In this document: one piece after another, positions 9,298 to 17,779 of the stretch | Layout: every line of letters begins with the position of its first letter | Numbering within the stretch: position 1 is the first letter of the stretch | Assembly (NCBI GenBank): GCA_910580105.1 | Contig: CAJTWN010000003.1 | Span: 1-64,000, forward strand | Reading direction: 5' to 3' | Source: an uncultured Clostridia bacterium | GTDB lineage: Bacteria; Bacillota; Clostridia; Monoglobales; Monoglobaceae | Length of the DNA: 64,000 bases | Position numbers and translations under genes: made by a program | Notes under the pieces: generated by a model | Databases searched by the model: none | Seen by the model: only the letters and a program-made list of their open reading frames with translations | What the model was told of the DNA's origin: nothing

Positions 9298-11862
9298 CTA
9301 TTTCTCACCGGGAGGTACAACCTTCAATGTATAGGTATAGGGCTGTACGCCATTGTTTGTAACCTCTGACACTGTAATCTGATATTCACCAACCATCTCT
9401 TTTGTAAGCGTAAACTTAAAGTTACTGAGTGACATTTCACGCCACGGATAATGCGGATAAGAAATGTAGTGCGGGAAGACTTCATAGGTCGTAGTCAATA
9501 CCTCGCCCGTGGGCAAACCTTCAATCTTCAAGGTACCCTTTGCATATTTATCCGTCTTATTCATCAGATGAACATTGACATATTCGGTCGTATCTGTCTC
9601 AACGGTGAATACTTTCGGAATCTGAAGAATCTGATCTTTCGGGAACTTGGTCGTAACCTCACCAATCGGCGCCGAATCTTTCAGCGGTTCATGGGTAATA
9701 TATTGATCTTCAATCGGTTCACCCACATTCGTAAAGCAGATATCGTCCAGCGTCAGTGTGCCCCGCTTATCTTCCAAACGGTTGAAGATGTTGATATAAC
9801 GAATTCTATTCTTGTGCATCGTATCACCATAGCCAAACTTTGCATATGGGATTACATAGTGCTTCCAATCGGTTCCCGTAATGGTCAGGTCAATTGACCA
9901 GCGTTCAAATTCGCGCTTTTTAAAGTTACTTCTCTGGTCATTTAACGTTGTGCTTCTATCCTGGTCCAGACGCAGCGTAATAATCTGCTCGGAGCCATCA
10001 CCCTTTGCCCAGAAAGAAATATATTTTGTATCCATCAAATCCCAGGATGTTGGAATCTTTGCTCTCGCCTGGCCGCCATATGAACCAACCGGCCGGTCAT
10101 AAATCAGCTGTACCGGATCGTTGTTCACAATACCGTTGTCTACCTTACTTACAGTAAAGGAATCAAGTTTTTCACTTTCGGTATCAGACCATGCGTACCA
10201 GTTGAGCGGTTCTTCCTCCGTTCTTTCTGAAACATAAACTTCACCCGGATCTTCATAATTATAGCCGCCAATGGTTACATTGTCAACAGTGAAGCTGCCC
10301 GGTCCGGCATCCAGACTTGTAAAGAACATCTTATCAATCATGGTTGTATCCACTATATCTACATCACCGATGAAGGTATCCAGCGGGAAGAACCATATTT
10401 TCCAATTTTCAAAGAGGTCAATCGGCATTCTGGATACAAACTGCCGGCCATCTGTAAGCTCGATACCAAAACCGATGTTCCGATAGTCGCCGTCACCCTT
10501 AATCCTAACGCCAACCCACTCAGCACCAGACAGATCCTGTTCTTCGGGAATGTCATATACTGCCGCAGATTTTCCTGCATTTTCTTCATTGAAGTCAAAG
10601 TTGACAAACAGGCCGCTGTCTTCAAATCCTTCGTCCACAATGGCTGTCTGCACCTGATCACCATAAACTTTGACGCGATTTTCATCGCCTTCTTCATCAA
10701 AGGTGATCTCATACTCCCAATCAGAAAGAGGCGACGGATCCTGGAAGCGGCGTTCTTCTACCGGCGGCCGGGTATCCGGCAAACCATGCAGCATGTAATG
10801 CTTGATTGCCCATCCGGATTGTTTGGTTGCCTCGTATGTAGTTAAATCAGTGACCATAACCGGCGATGCACCGTCATGGAACGACCAGAATGCAATATTC
10901 AACTGCAAACGATCCATCCAGTCAATCATTTCGTTCATCCAAATATAAGGATATTCAAGCAGATAGTTATCATACCAGTCAAAGAGACGCTCGCCCCAGT
11001 GACCAATTTCACCAATAACAATCGGTGCTGTATCTGCAATAATGTCAACCGCTTTTTCAACCGGATTATACTCCGGTTTCATCGGATAACAGTGCGAGTC
11101 ATACATGATACCGTTGCCTGCTTTGTCGCCTTCCGGCTCCATAGGCCGGTAACCATGTTCCAGACCATCATATCCATCGGTAATGCCATCAAAATAATAA
11201 GCCCAGTCAAGACCACCCATAACGCAAATATTCTTCGCGCCCAGGTCACGGATCATTTCCAGGATTTCCTGATGTCCATATGTACGCTGTTTAATCGGTG
11301 CGCCATAAGAATCTTTTGTATTAATATAGCCACCATTTCTCCAAACTTCCCAGCTGATGTCATGGGGTTCATTCAAAATACCAAAAAGAATACCGGGATG
11401 GTTGGCATAAACCTTTGCAGCTTCCTGCCAGAACATCTTTTGCTTTTCGGTGATACAATAGAATTCATGGAGGTTTAAGATAACGTATTTACCCTTGGAG
11501 GTAATACGGTTGATCAGGCTGTCCACCCTTTCTCTATAACCGGAATAGTCTTTGTTCTGATACCATTCCTCACCAAACCAGAATTTGGAATGTACACCCA
11601 AACGAACCATATTGCCGTTCCAGTTATCCAGAAGCATATCAATACGTTCATTCAACTCATCACCGCCTGTTGCCCAGGTCATATCCGGCAAGCCGGCACC
11701 AACCAGGCGAACAGTCTCACCCGCAGAGTTTTTCAGCCATCTGCCTTCAACGTGGAGCGGAAGGGGGGTTTTGTCTTCCTCCGCAAACGCAGAAATAGGC
11801 ACCGAGCATAAGCACGTTGCCGTCAGCAGAAGCGAACAAAGCAGGCATAGGATTCTTTTCAT
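9298..11862 (-). CDS. Secreted GH5-family glycoside hydrolase with C-terminal binding modules
   Basis: A 854-residue secreted enzyme with a signal peptide (1-27) and a GH5 (cellulase superfamily) catalytic domain at about 35-365. The acid/base glutamate is visible in ILNEPH (Glu165) and the nucleophile in IVIGEIGHWG (Glu285). Two beta-sandwich modules follow (about 385-540 and 555-720), each closing with a VDNV or LDDI strand typical of CBM11-like domains, then an Ig-like end. It has no SLH domain, but the next three operon genes do, so it may dock on them. First gene of the operon, start ATG 8 nt after AAGGAGG, behind a TATAAT promoter. It is homologous to the divergent GH5 gene at 12264 (NEPH-IxWExWRNGG in both). 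Backbone endo-beta-glucanase or mannanase activity is inferred; the subfamily cannot be told by eye. Confidence 0.85.
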   Translation of the reverse strand: MKRILCLLCSLLLTATCLCSVPISAFAEEDKTPLPLHVEGRWLKNSAGETVRLVGAGLPDMTWATGGDELNERIDMLLDNWNGNMVRLGVHSKFWFGEEWYQNKDYSGYRERVDSLINRITSKGKYVILNLHEFYCITEKQKMFWQEAAKVYANHPGILFGILNEPHDISWEVWRNGGYINTKDSYGAPIKQRTYGHQEILEMIRDLGAKNICVMGGLDWAYYFDGITDGYDGLEHGYRPMEPEGDKAGNGIMYDSHCYPMKPEYNPVEKAVDIIADTAPIVIGEIGHWGERLFDWYDNYLLEYPYIWMNEMIDWMDRLQLNIAFWSFHDGASPVMVTDLTTYEATKQSGWAIKHYMLHGLPDTRPPVEERRFQDPSPLSDWEYEITFDEEGDENRVKVYGDQVQTAIVDEGFEDSGLFVNFDFNEENAGKSAAVYDIPEEQDLSGAEWVGVRIKGDGDYRNIGFGIELTDGRQFVSRMPIDLFENWKIWFFPLDTFIGDVDIVDTTMIDKMFFTSLDAGPGSFTVDNVTIGGYNYEDPGEVYVSERTEEEPLNWYAWSDTESEKLDSFTVSKVDNGIVNNDPVQLIYDRPVGSYGGQARAKIPTSWDLMDTKYISFWAKGDGSEQIITLRLDQDRSTTLNDQRSNFKKREFERWSIDLTITGTDWKHYVIPYAKFGYGDTMHKNRIRYINIFNRLEDKRGTLTLDDICFTNVGEPIEDQYITHEPLKDSAPIGEVTTKFPKDQILQIPKVFTVETDTTEYVNVHLMNKTDKYAKGTLKIEGLPTGEVLTTTYEVFPHYISYPHYPWREMSLSNFKFTLTKEMVGEYQITVSEVTNNGVQPYTYTLKVVPPGEK

Positions 11863-11917
11863 AGTAAACTTCCTCCTTAATTAAAAAGTCCATATTCATT
11901 TCGATTTTATAACAACT

Positions 11918-11946
11918 ATTATACAGGGATTTCGTCTTTTTTTAAA
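11918..11946 (-). promoter_or_regulatory. Promoter of the GH5/SLH operon
   Basis: On the minus strand TTTAAA (11946-11941), a 17-nt spacer and TATAAT (11923-11918) lie about 55 nt upstream of the GH5 start codon. The -10 is perfect, the -35 weak, suggesting activator help. Confidence 0.5.
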
Positions 11947-12038
11947 TGTGGTATTCTTTTGATTTATGTTGTTTTTTTGTTTTGTTTATAAAAAATTCAC
12001 ATAAATAATACGAATGACGATGGAAAACCAATTTATTT

Positions 12039-12144
12039 TTGGGGAAATTTTTTAAAGCTGGTATAATATCAAAGGCTGGAATAAAGTTTACCCCACCTAC
12101 TAAAAGTTTACCCCCTTTAAACCGCAGCGAAAATAAGATACAAT
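12039..12144 (+). promoter_or_regulatory. Promoter region and direct-repeat operator of the rightward GH5 gene
   Basis: Two candidate promoters: TTGGGG (12039) with TATAAT (12062-12067), and TTTAAA (12116) with TACAAT (12139-12144), each with a 17-nt spacer. Between them the 12-mer AAAGTTTACCCC occurs twice, at 12083-12094 and 12103-12114, exactly 20 bp apart, so on the same helix face. This fits a regulator site. Very similar repeats also occur in ends of some IS21-type elements, so an IS relic is an alternative. The rest of the 400-bp gap is AT-rich and I see no gene in it. Confidence 0.4.
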
Positions 12145-12263
12145 GGTATGGGAATTTGCTTCTAAATTTTATATGTTGTATTGTTATATATTAAATAGGA
12201 AGAAATTAATACCAAATAAAGCAAAATTGTACTCTGCTATGCGCAAACGAAAGGATGATTGAC

Positions 12264-15200
12264 ATGAAACGTAAACTGCTTGGCCTGTGTCTTGCCATCT
12301 GTATGGCATTGAACCTTATTACCTTCATCACCGTCCCAACGGTTTCCGCCGCCCTTCCGACCTCTTCGGAGGTTCCGAATTATTCCAGGGAGCTGAAAAC
12401 CCTCGGTAACAAGGTTGTCTATGCCGACACCGAAGAACCAATTGTTCTCCGGGGCGTCAACATTCCCAGTCTTGGCTGGGGTATGGCAGAACATCTGGCA
12501 GAATCCATCGTTGAGATGTACGACGGCTGGAACAGCAACCTCATCCGTCTGGCCGTCAATCCCAATTTTTGGTTCAACGGCAGTGTGGACGCAGGTAAAA
12601 ACCTGACCAAAGAGAAATACCGCCAGTGGATTGATGACATGGTAAAAGCCGCCCAGGTACGGGGAAAGTACATCATCATTGACTGCCATACCTATGTCTG
12701 TCCCGTGCAGGAAACCATGGACTTCTGGATGGATATGTGTGACGTCTATGGCAATAATCCGGCCGTTCTGTTCGGTCTTTTGAACGAGCCGCACAGCATT
12801 GACTGGGAACTTTGGCGGAACGGCGGTACCAAAAACGATGCGCCGGCAATCGGCCACCAGGCGCTGGTAGAAGCAATCCGTGACAAGGGGATAAAAAACA
12901 TCCTGATTGCCGCCGGTCTGAACTGGGGTTATAACCTATCCGGTATTGTAGATGGGTATGCACTGATCGACCAGGGTTCCGGCGATGATCTTTCCAAAGC
13001 CGGCAACGGCATCATTTACGACTCCCATGTCTATCCCGGCAAATCCGGAAAGAACCGGGACGGCTGGAACAGCAACCTCGGCCCCGTCCGGGAAAAGTAT
13101 CCCGTACTGGTAGGCGAATGGGGCTGGGACAGCAGCGACAGCAACATCACAAACGGCACCAACAGTACGGACGCCATCTATAACCTTCAGTTCCTCAAAT
13201 GGATGGATGACGGCTATGGCGAATATACCGATTCCGGCAGTGTTCCCATCAACTGGACAGCCTGGAATTTACATATGAAATCCACCCCCCGCATGATTAC
13301 CGACTGGGACTTCATGCCCACCGATTTTAATGGTAAATATGTCAAAGAGGCCCTATTGAACTATCCCTCCACCAACTATATACAGGAGGATAAGACCTAT
13401 ACAGCGGACTTTTCAAAAGATGTTTTCCGAGGTATTTCAGGCGCATCTGTTGAAAATGAAGCTTTGTCCGTCACATCCGGCAGCAAGATGAATGTCAAAC
13501 TGAATCTGTCGACCGATTGGAACCTGAACGGCGTACAGACCCTGGAAATGGACATCAATGCCTCTGATGCCCAAAGTCTGGAGATCGGCTTTTACGGCAC
13601 CGACATGGAAACCTGGACAAAAAAAGTCAGTTTAAATGCCGGAGACCAGCACATCACCATCGGTATTGATGAACTGGTAAGACAGGGGAATCCCAAAACT
13701 GACGGCAAACTGACGCCTGCAATTACTGCCGTCATCCTTTTGCCTGCCGAAAACAACAATGGTTCTCTTACCGTAGACAACGTAAAAATCAACACCGCAA
13801 AAAATCCAACCCTTACTGCAAAAGAATATTCCTATATTCCTCCGGAAGGGGAAGGTGACTTCACCTATGATTTTGACACAGATGCAACCAAAGTCACAAA
13901 GTTCGGTTCCAACGCCGGCTTCACTGCTTCCTATGCAGAGGATATTCCCGGCGTAGACGGCCAGCCCACCACCACGGTGAAAGCCAATTATGCCAGCAAC
14001 GCCGGCTTTGCCACCTTGTATCTTCCAAGAACACATAAGTCCAAATACTTCTCTTTCTGTATCAAAAACCCATCGGGTGTGGCGAACTCACCCAGATTCA
14101 AGCTGGAGAGTTCAGAAGGCTCCCAAAATTTCACCCCGGTACTGAAGGAAGGCGACACCGGATGGAAACAGTTTATCTTTGAAATGGACGGAACAGCTGT
14201 TTCCAATGTCCAGCTTCGAAGCAGTAATAAAGATAATTACTATTACATAGACAATCTGGTCTTCAGCGACACCTATCCGGAAGTTATTGCGCCGATGGAA
14301 ACCTACACTTATACTTCCTCCTATGGTTTTGAACGGGAATGGTCTTATAAACTGGTTCCCCAGTTCCTTACAGGTGCAGGGGGAGAGGGTGACAGCACCG
14401 CGGCAAAGATTATACCGGAGGGCGCAGGTTCCGGCAACAGTCTGATGATTGACTTCACCCGGGGTGACAGCGATACCCCAGCTGTTACGAAAATTGAACT
14501 GGACAAAAACGACTTTTGGAAAAGCAAAGGAGACTATACCGGAAATCTTAGTAAAACCAATACATTTATGTTTGACGCAAAAAGTGCGGACGGAAAAAAC
14601 CACACCATGCAGATCTATCTCCGGGATGCCGCCTCCTCCACCTATGAAACCGTCACCAATACGGTGGAATTCACAATTACCCCCCAATGGCAGCGGTTCT
14701 GCTTCCCCATGGAAGATTTCCGTCTCAGCGACATTGATGTGCAGGCCGCGCCAAATCGTGTCCGGGGCTTCGGTATCCTCTGTCCTGAAAAGAACACCAC
14801 AGGCAAAATGCTCTTTGACAACTGGACCTTTACCAGCGACCCGGAACTTCCGATGCCGACCAAACAAATACACTATGTAAACACCTTTGACGAAGATATT
14901 TATACGCAAAATGGCGGCGTGATCTCTTACAGCGGTAATACCGAAAGCAAGTCTATCACCGCAGAAGTTCAGCCAAACGGGGGCTTTAAAAACTCTGCCG
15001 GCCTGGTATTTGACCTGAATTATACCTCATCCAGTCAAAAGGTACAACTTGCCACCACAACTGCCGGTGTTGAGGACCCGGTCGAAAATGGACCCAGTAT
15101 CTTCCCGGAAGACTGGGATATGAGCAAGGCACTGTATGTAAGTGCCCTGGTAAAAGGCGAAAACCTTGCCCGGCCGGAAAAACCCAAATATGACATTACC

Positions 15201-16370
15201 GGTACCAGCCTGAAAATTGAACTCTATAACGGCCCCAACCTGACGGGTTCTGCCACTCTGGACGTCAGCCGTGATAACTGGGGCTATGTATCTGCTCCGC
15301 TGGCTCTCAACAATAAAAGTAATTATAAAAATGATTACATTGCAAAGTCAAACCGGATTGTCATCAGCTGCACCGGTACCAACTATGTGGGCACCATCCA
15401 TGTGGACGATCTTGCCTTTGTTGATGCACCGGCAGACAATGTACCGGACACCGGCACATTAAACTTCTATGACTCCTTTGAAGCATCCCGCCTGAACTTT
15501 GATAAGTCCAGCGAAGGTGCCTATACCGATATAAATGATTATTTTGCCCGGAGCAATACCAAGGCACTCATCGGCGATTACGGCACTGCATTCCAGTATA
15601 AAAAGGGCCCGAACAGTGGAAATACCGAGAATCCTCCCTATCTTGAGGCGGCTCTTCCTGCCTCCTGGCATCTGGATCACGCAGACGAACTTTACTTCGT
15701 TGCCCGGCTGATGGCAGATGACTCTCAGAAGGGGCTTTGGGACACTGGTTCCAAATACGGACCATATAGTTCGGATTATCTGACCGACAGCCTGACTCCA
15801 AGCATCGCTCTGGTGGATGTTTATAATAACGTCTATAAATCACCCTTCACCCTAACGGGTACCGGCGGCAATAACATGGACATTTCCCTCAGCCTTGATG
15901 CGTTTGTTTCCGATAACGGACAGAAACCTGATCTTTCAAAAATTACCGCCATCCGGTTCTATCCGGATCAGAGCAAGGATGTCTTCTGCTTCCGCATTGA
16001 CAACCTTGGCTTTAAAGGCGGCGCCGCAGGCCTGGCCTCTGTCACAGCAGTTGTTGACGGTACGGATATTATCACAAATGGCCTGAAAACAGGTACTGCG
16101 ACCGTCACCGCCACCTTTGACACAGAAAATATGGAAGATTTGCCGCAGGATTATACATTGGTCACCGCCCTTTATAGCAAGGACGGACTGACTCTGCATT
16201 CGGTGAAAAGCGGTTCCGGCACCATACAACCCGGCAGTGCTTCCATCTCAGCAGAAATTGATATTCCGGAGGATTCGGAAAATTACACCATGAAAATCTA
16301 TGTATGGGAGGGCAGCTCGGTTGATACTGCCAACCCCGCAGCTTCTGCCATTGTCCCCATCACAATTTAG
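12264..16370 (+). CDS. Secreted multimodular GH5-family glycoside hydrolase
   Basis: A 1368-residue secreted enzyme. The second in-frame ATG (12264) is chosen because AAAGG sits 9 nt before it; the first ATG abuts the Shine-Dalgarno. Signal peptide (1-30), GH5 domain to about residue 365 with acid/base Glu175 (LLNEPHS) and nucleophile Glu285 (VLVGEWGWD). About 900 residues of beta-sandwich repeats follow, five of them ending in a recurring strand (VDNVKI, IDNLVF, FDNWTF, VDDLAF, IDNLGF), the pattern of CBM11-like binding modules. A short Ig-like domain ends the protein. Codon use is more G+C-rich than the leftward operon. It is divergent from and homologous to the GH5 at 9298. Likely an endo-acting enzyme that first cuts the polysaccharide outside the cell. 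Confidence 0.85.
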   Translation: MKRKLLGLCLAICMALNLITFITVPTVSAALPTSSEVPNYSRELKTLGNKVVYADTEEPIVLRGVNIPSLGWGMAEHLAESIVEMYDGWNSNLIRLAVNPNFWFNGSVDAGKNLTKEKYRQWIDDMVKAAQVRGKYIIIDCHTYVCPVQETMDFWMDMCDVYGNNPAVLFGLLNEPHSIDWELWRNGGTKNDAPAIGHQALVEAIRDKGIKNILIAAGLNWGYNLSGIVDGYALIDQGSGDDLSKAGNGIIYDSHVYPGKSGKNRDGWNSNLGPVREKYPVLVGEWGWDSSDSNITNGTNSTDAIYNLQFLKWMDDGYGEYTDSGSVPINWTAWNLHMKSTPRMITDWDFMPTDFNGKYVKEALLNYPSTNYIQEDKTYTADFSKDVFRGISGASVENEALSVTSGSKMNVKLNLSTDWNLNGVQTLEMDINASDAQSLEIGFYGTDMETWTKKVSLNAGDQHITIGIDELVRQGNPKTDGKLTPAITAVILLPAENNNGSLTVDNVKINTAKNPTLTAKEYSYIPPEGEGDFTYDFDTDATKVTKFGSNAGFTASYAEDIPGVDGQPTTTVKANYASNAGFATLYLPRTHKSKYFSFCIKNPSGVANSPRFKLESSEGSQNFTPVLKEGDTGWKQFIFEMDGTAVSNVQLRSSNKDNYYYIDNLVFSDTYPEVIAPMETYTYTSSYGFEREWSYKLVPQFLTGAGGEGDSTAAKIIPEGAGSGNSLMIDFTRGDSDTPAVTKIELDKNDFWKSKGDYTGNLSKTNTFMFDAKSADGKNHTMQIYLRDAASSTYETVTNTVEFTITPQWQRFCFPMEDFRLSDIDVQAAPNRVRGFGILCPEKNTTGKMLFDNWTFTSDPELPMPTKQIHYVNTFDEDIYTQNGGVISYSGNTESKSITAEVQPNGGFKNSAGLVFDLNYTSSSQKVQLATTTAGVEDPVENGPSIFPEDWDMSKALYVSALVKGENLARPEKPKYDITGTSLKIELYNGPNLTGSATLDVSRDNWGYVSAPLALNNKSNYKNDYIAKSNRIVISCTGTNYVGTIHVDDLAFVDAPADNVPDTGTLNFYDSFEASRLNFDKSSEGAYTDINDYFARSNTKALIGDYGTAFQYKKGPNSGNTENPPYLEAALPASWHLDHADELYFVARLMADDSQKGLWDTGSKYGPYSSDYLTDSLTPSIALVDVYNNVYKSPFTLTGTGGNNMDISLSLDAFVSDNGQKPDLSKITAIRFYPDQSKDVFCFRIDNLGFKGGAAGLASVTAVVDGTDIITNGLKTGTATVTATFDTENMEDLPQDYTLVTALYSKDGLTLHSVKSGSGTIQPGSASISAEIDIPEDSENYTMKIYVWEGSSVDTANPAASAIVPITI

Positions 16371-16386
16371 CGTATACTTCTATTTA

Positions 16387-16482
16387 CCCGGGAGAAAATC
16401 CAACCGTTTTCTCCCGGGAATACTACTTTCGAATACCTTTTCAAAAAGCATAATTCACATTGCGCTTTTTGAAAAAGTATTT
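16387..16482 (+). other. Two consecutive inverted repeats after the GH5 gene
   Basis: A perfect 12-bp stem (16387-16398 with 16407-16418) is followed by an 18-bp stem with one mismatch (16432-16449 with 16465-16482). Neither has a strong T-run, so they may act as an inefficient terminator, an mRNA 3'-end stabiliser, or a processing site between the GH5 gene and the GH88 gene. Confidence 0.5.
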
Positions 16483-16511
16483 AAATAAACACAAAAAGGA
16501 GGATCATCTGA

Positions 16512-17615
16512 ATGACAACAGAAACAGCAATAAAAAATGCAACACTAAAAATTAAAACCTTCCTGGATGAGTTCGAAGGAACTTTTCCGGCAGAAGCATC
16601 CAAAGATTATGTATATCCCCACCAGGACAATGTGTCCTGGACATCCGGTTTCTATTCCGGTATGCTTTGGCTCTGCTATGAGCTTACCGGCGACCCGGCT
16701 TTCAAAAAGGCCGCTGAAGAACATTATGAAAGCCACAAGGACCGTATCGTCAACGAAAAGAGCGTTGACCATCATGACATTGGTTTTCTCTATACTCTGT
16801 CAACAGTTGCCCAATATAAGATAACCGGCGACCCGGACGCAAAAGAAATTTCGGTCAAAGCGGCCGATGTCCTGATGCGCCGTTTCCAGAAGAAGGGCGG
16901 CTTTATTCAGGCATGGGGACCAATGGATGACCCGGATTCCTATCGTCTGATTGTGGACTGTCTGCTGAACCTGCCCCTTTTGTTCTGGGCAACCGAAGCA
17001 ACCGGCGACCCGAAATACCGAGATGCGGCAACCACACACATGAAAACCGCAATCCGCAATGTCATCCGGGACGACAGCTCCACCTTCCACACCTTCTATT
17101 TTGACCCCGAAACCGGCGCTCCCCTCCGCGGCGTCACCCACCAGGGATATGCGGACGACAGCTGCTGGGCACGCGGCCAGGCATGGGCGGTCTGCGGTCT
17201 TGCCCTCTGTTACCACTATACAAAAGATCCGGAGATTCTTCCCTATTATGAACGGGTCACCAATTATTTCATCAATCATCTGCCCGCAGATTATGTACCC
17301 TATTGGGATATGATTTTTGACGAGACCAGCGGAATGCCCCGTGATACATCCGCCGCAGCGATTGCTATCTGCGGCATCTATGAGATGGAAAAATACCATC
17401 CCAACGCAAAACATAAGGAGGCAGCGGATAAGATGCTTGCTTCCCTTGAAGAAAACTACAACACCGAAGCCCTCCCGAACTGCCAGGGTCTTTTGACAGA
17501 CGGTATGTATAACTGGAACGACAACCCAAATCCGGAATGCAACATTTGGGGCGACTATTTCTATCTGGAGGCCCTGATGCGTGCAAAGGATCCAGACTGG
17601 AAGATGTATTTCTAA
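16512..17615 (+). CDS. ugl: GH88 unsaturated glucuronyl hydrolase
   Basis: A 367-residue enzyme without a signal peptide, thus cytoplasmic. It hydrates and releases the unsaturated uronic acid (delta-4,5) left at the non-reducing end of oligosaccharides by polysaccharide lyases. The two aspartates that define the family are visible: Asp89 in VDHHDIGF and Asp149 in YRLIVDCLLNLP, nearly the same spacing as Asp88 and Asp149 of the Bacillus sp. GL1 enzyme. Length is typical (about 370). GH105 is the main alternative, but the HHDIGF and RLIVDCLLNLPLLFWA strings favour GH88. AAGGAGG lies 9 nt before the ATG. It is followed by a terminator and then by GH3 and GH78 genes in the same direction; the likely job is intracellular finishing of imported acidic oligosaccharides. 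Confidence 0.88.
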   Translation: MTTETAIKNATLKIKTFLDEFEGTFPAEASKDYVYPHQDNVSWTSGFYSGMLWLCYELTGDPAFKKAAEEHYESHKDRIVNEKSVDHHDIGFLYTLSTVAQYKITGDPDAKEISVKAADVLMRRFQKKGGFIQAWGPMDDPDSYRLIVDCLLNLPLLFWATEATGDPKYRDAATTHMKTAIRNVIRDDSSTFHTFYFDPETGAPLRGVTHQGYADDSCWARGQAWAVCGLALCYHYTKDPEILPYYERVTNYFINHLPADYVPYWDMIFDETSGMPRDTSAAAIAICGIYEMEKYHPNAKHKEAADKMLASLEENYNTEALPNCQGLLTDGMYNWNDNPNPECNIWGDYFYLEALMRAKDPDWKMYF

Positions 17616-17670
17616 TTGACAAAGGATATTTGAACGGAATTCCCTCGGTTCAGCCTTTGACAGAACGCGA

Positions 17671-17702
17671 GGCGTTTCCGACACAAGCCGGAAACGCCTT
17701 TT
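17671..17702 (+). terminator. Intrinsic terminator after GH88
   Basis: Perfect 10-bp stem (17671-17680 with 17689-17698) with TTTT after it, 55 nt beyond the GH88 stop. Confidence 0.75.
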
Positions 17703-17779
17703 ATAATAATTTTATATCCTTCCTGCAAAACAGAGATAAATCTATATTGCCGCAGCAGGACGGCGGAATGGAGGACATT

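Noticed and set aside
12083..12114. Possible start of a CRISPR-like repeat array
   Set aside because: Only two copies of a 12-mer; no spacers of regular length and no cas genes.
14112..14909. Long minus-strand ORF inside the GH5 gene (265 codons)
   Set aside because: Shadow of a G+C-rich coding strand; no ribosome binding site and low-complexity translation.
17537..17779. N-terminal extension of the GH3 gene
   Set aside because: It overlaps the GH88 end and runs through a terminator; GGAGG and conserved family start both point to 17780.
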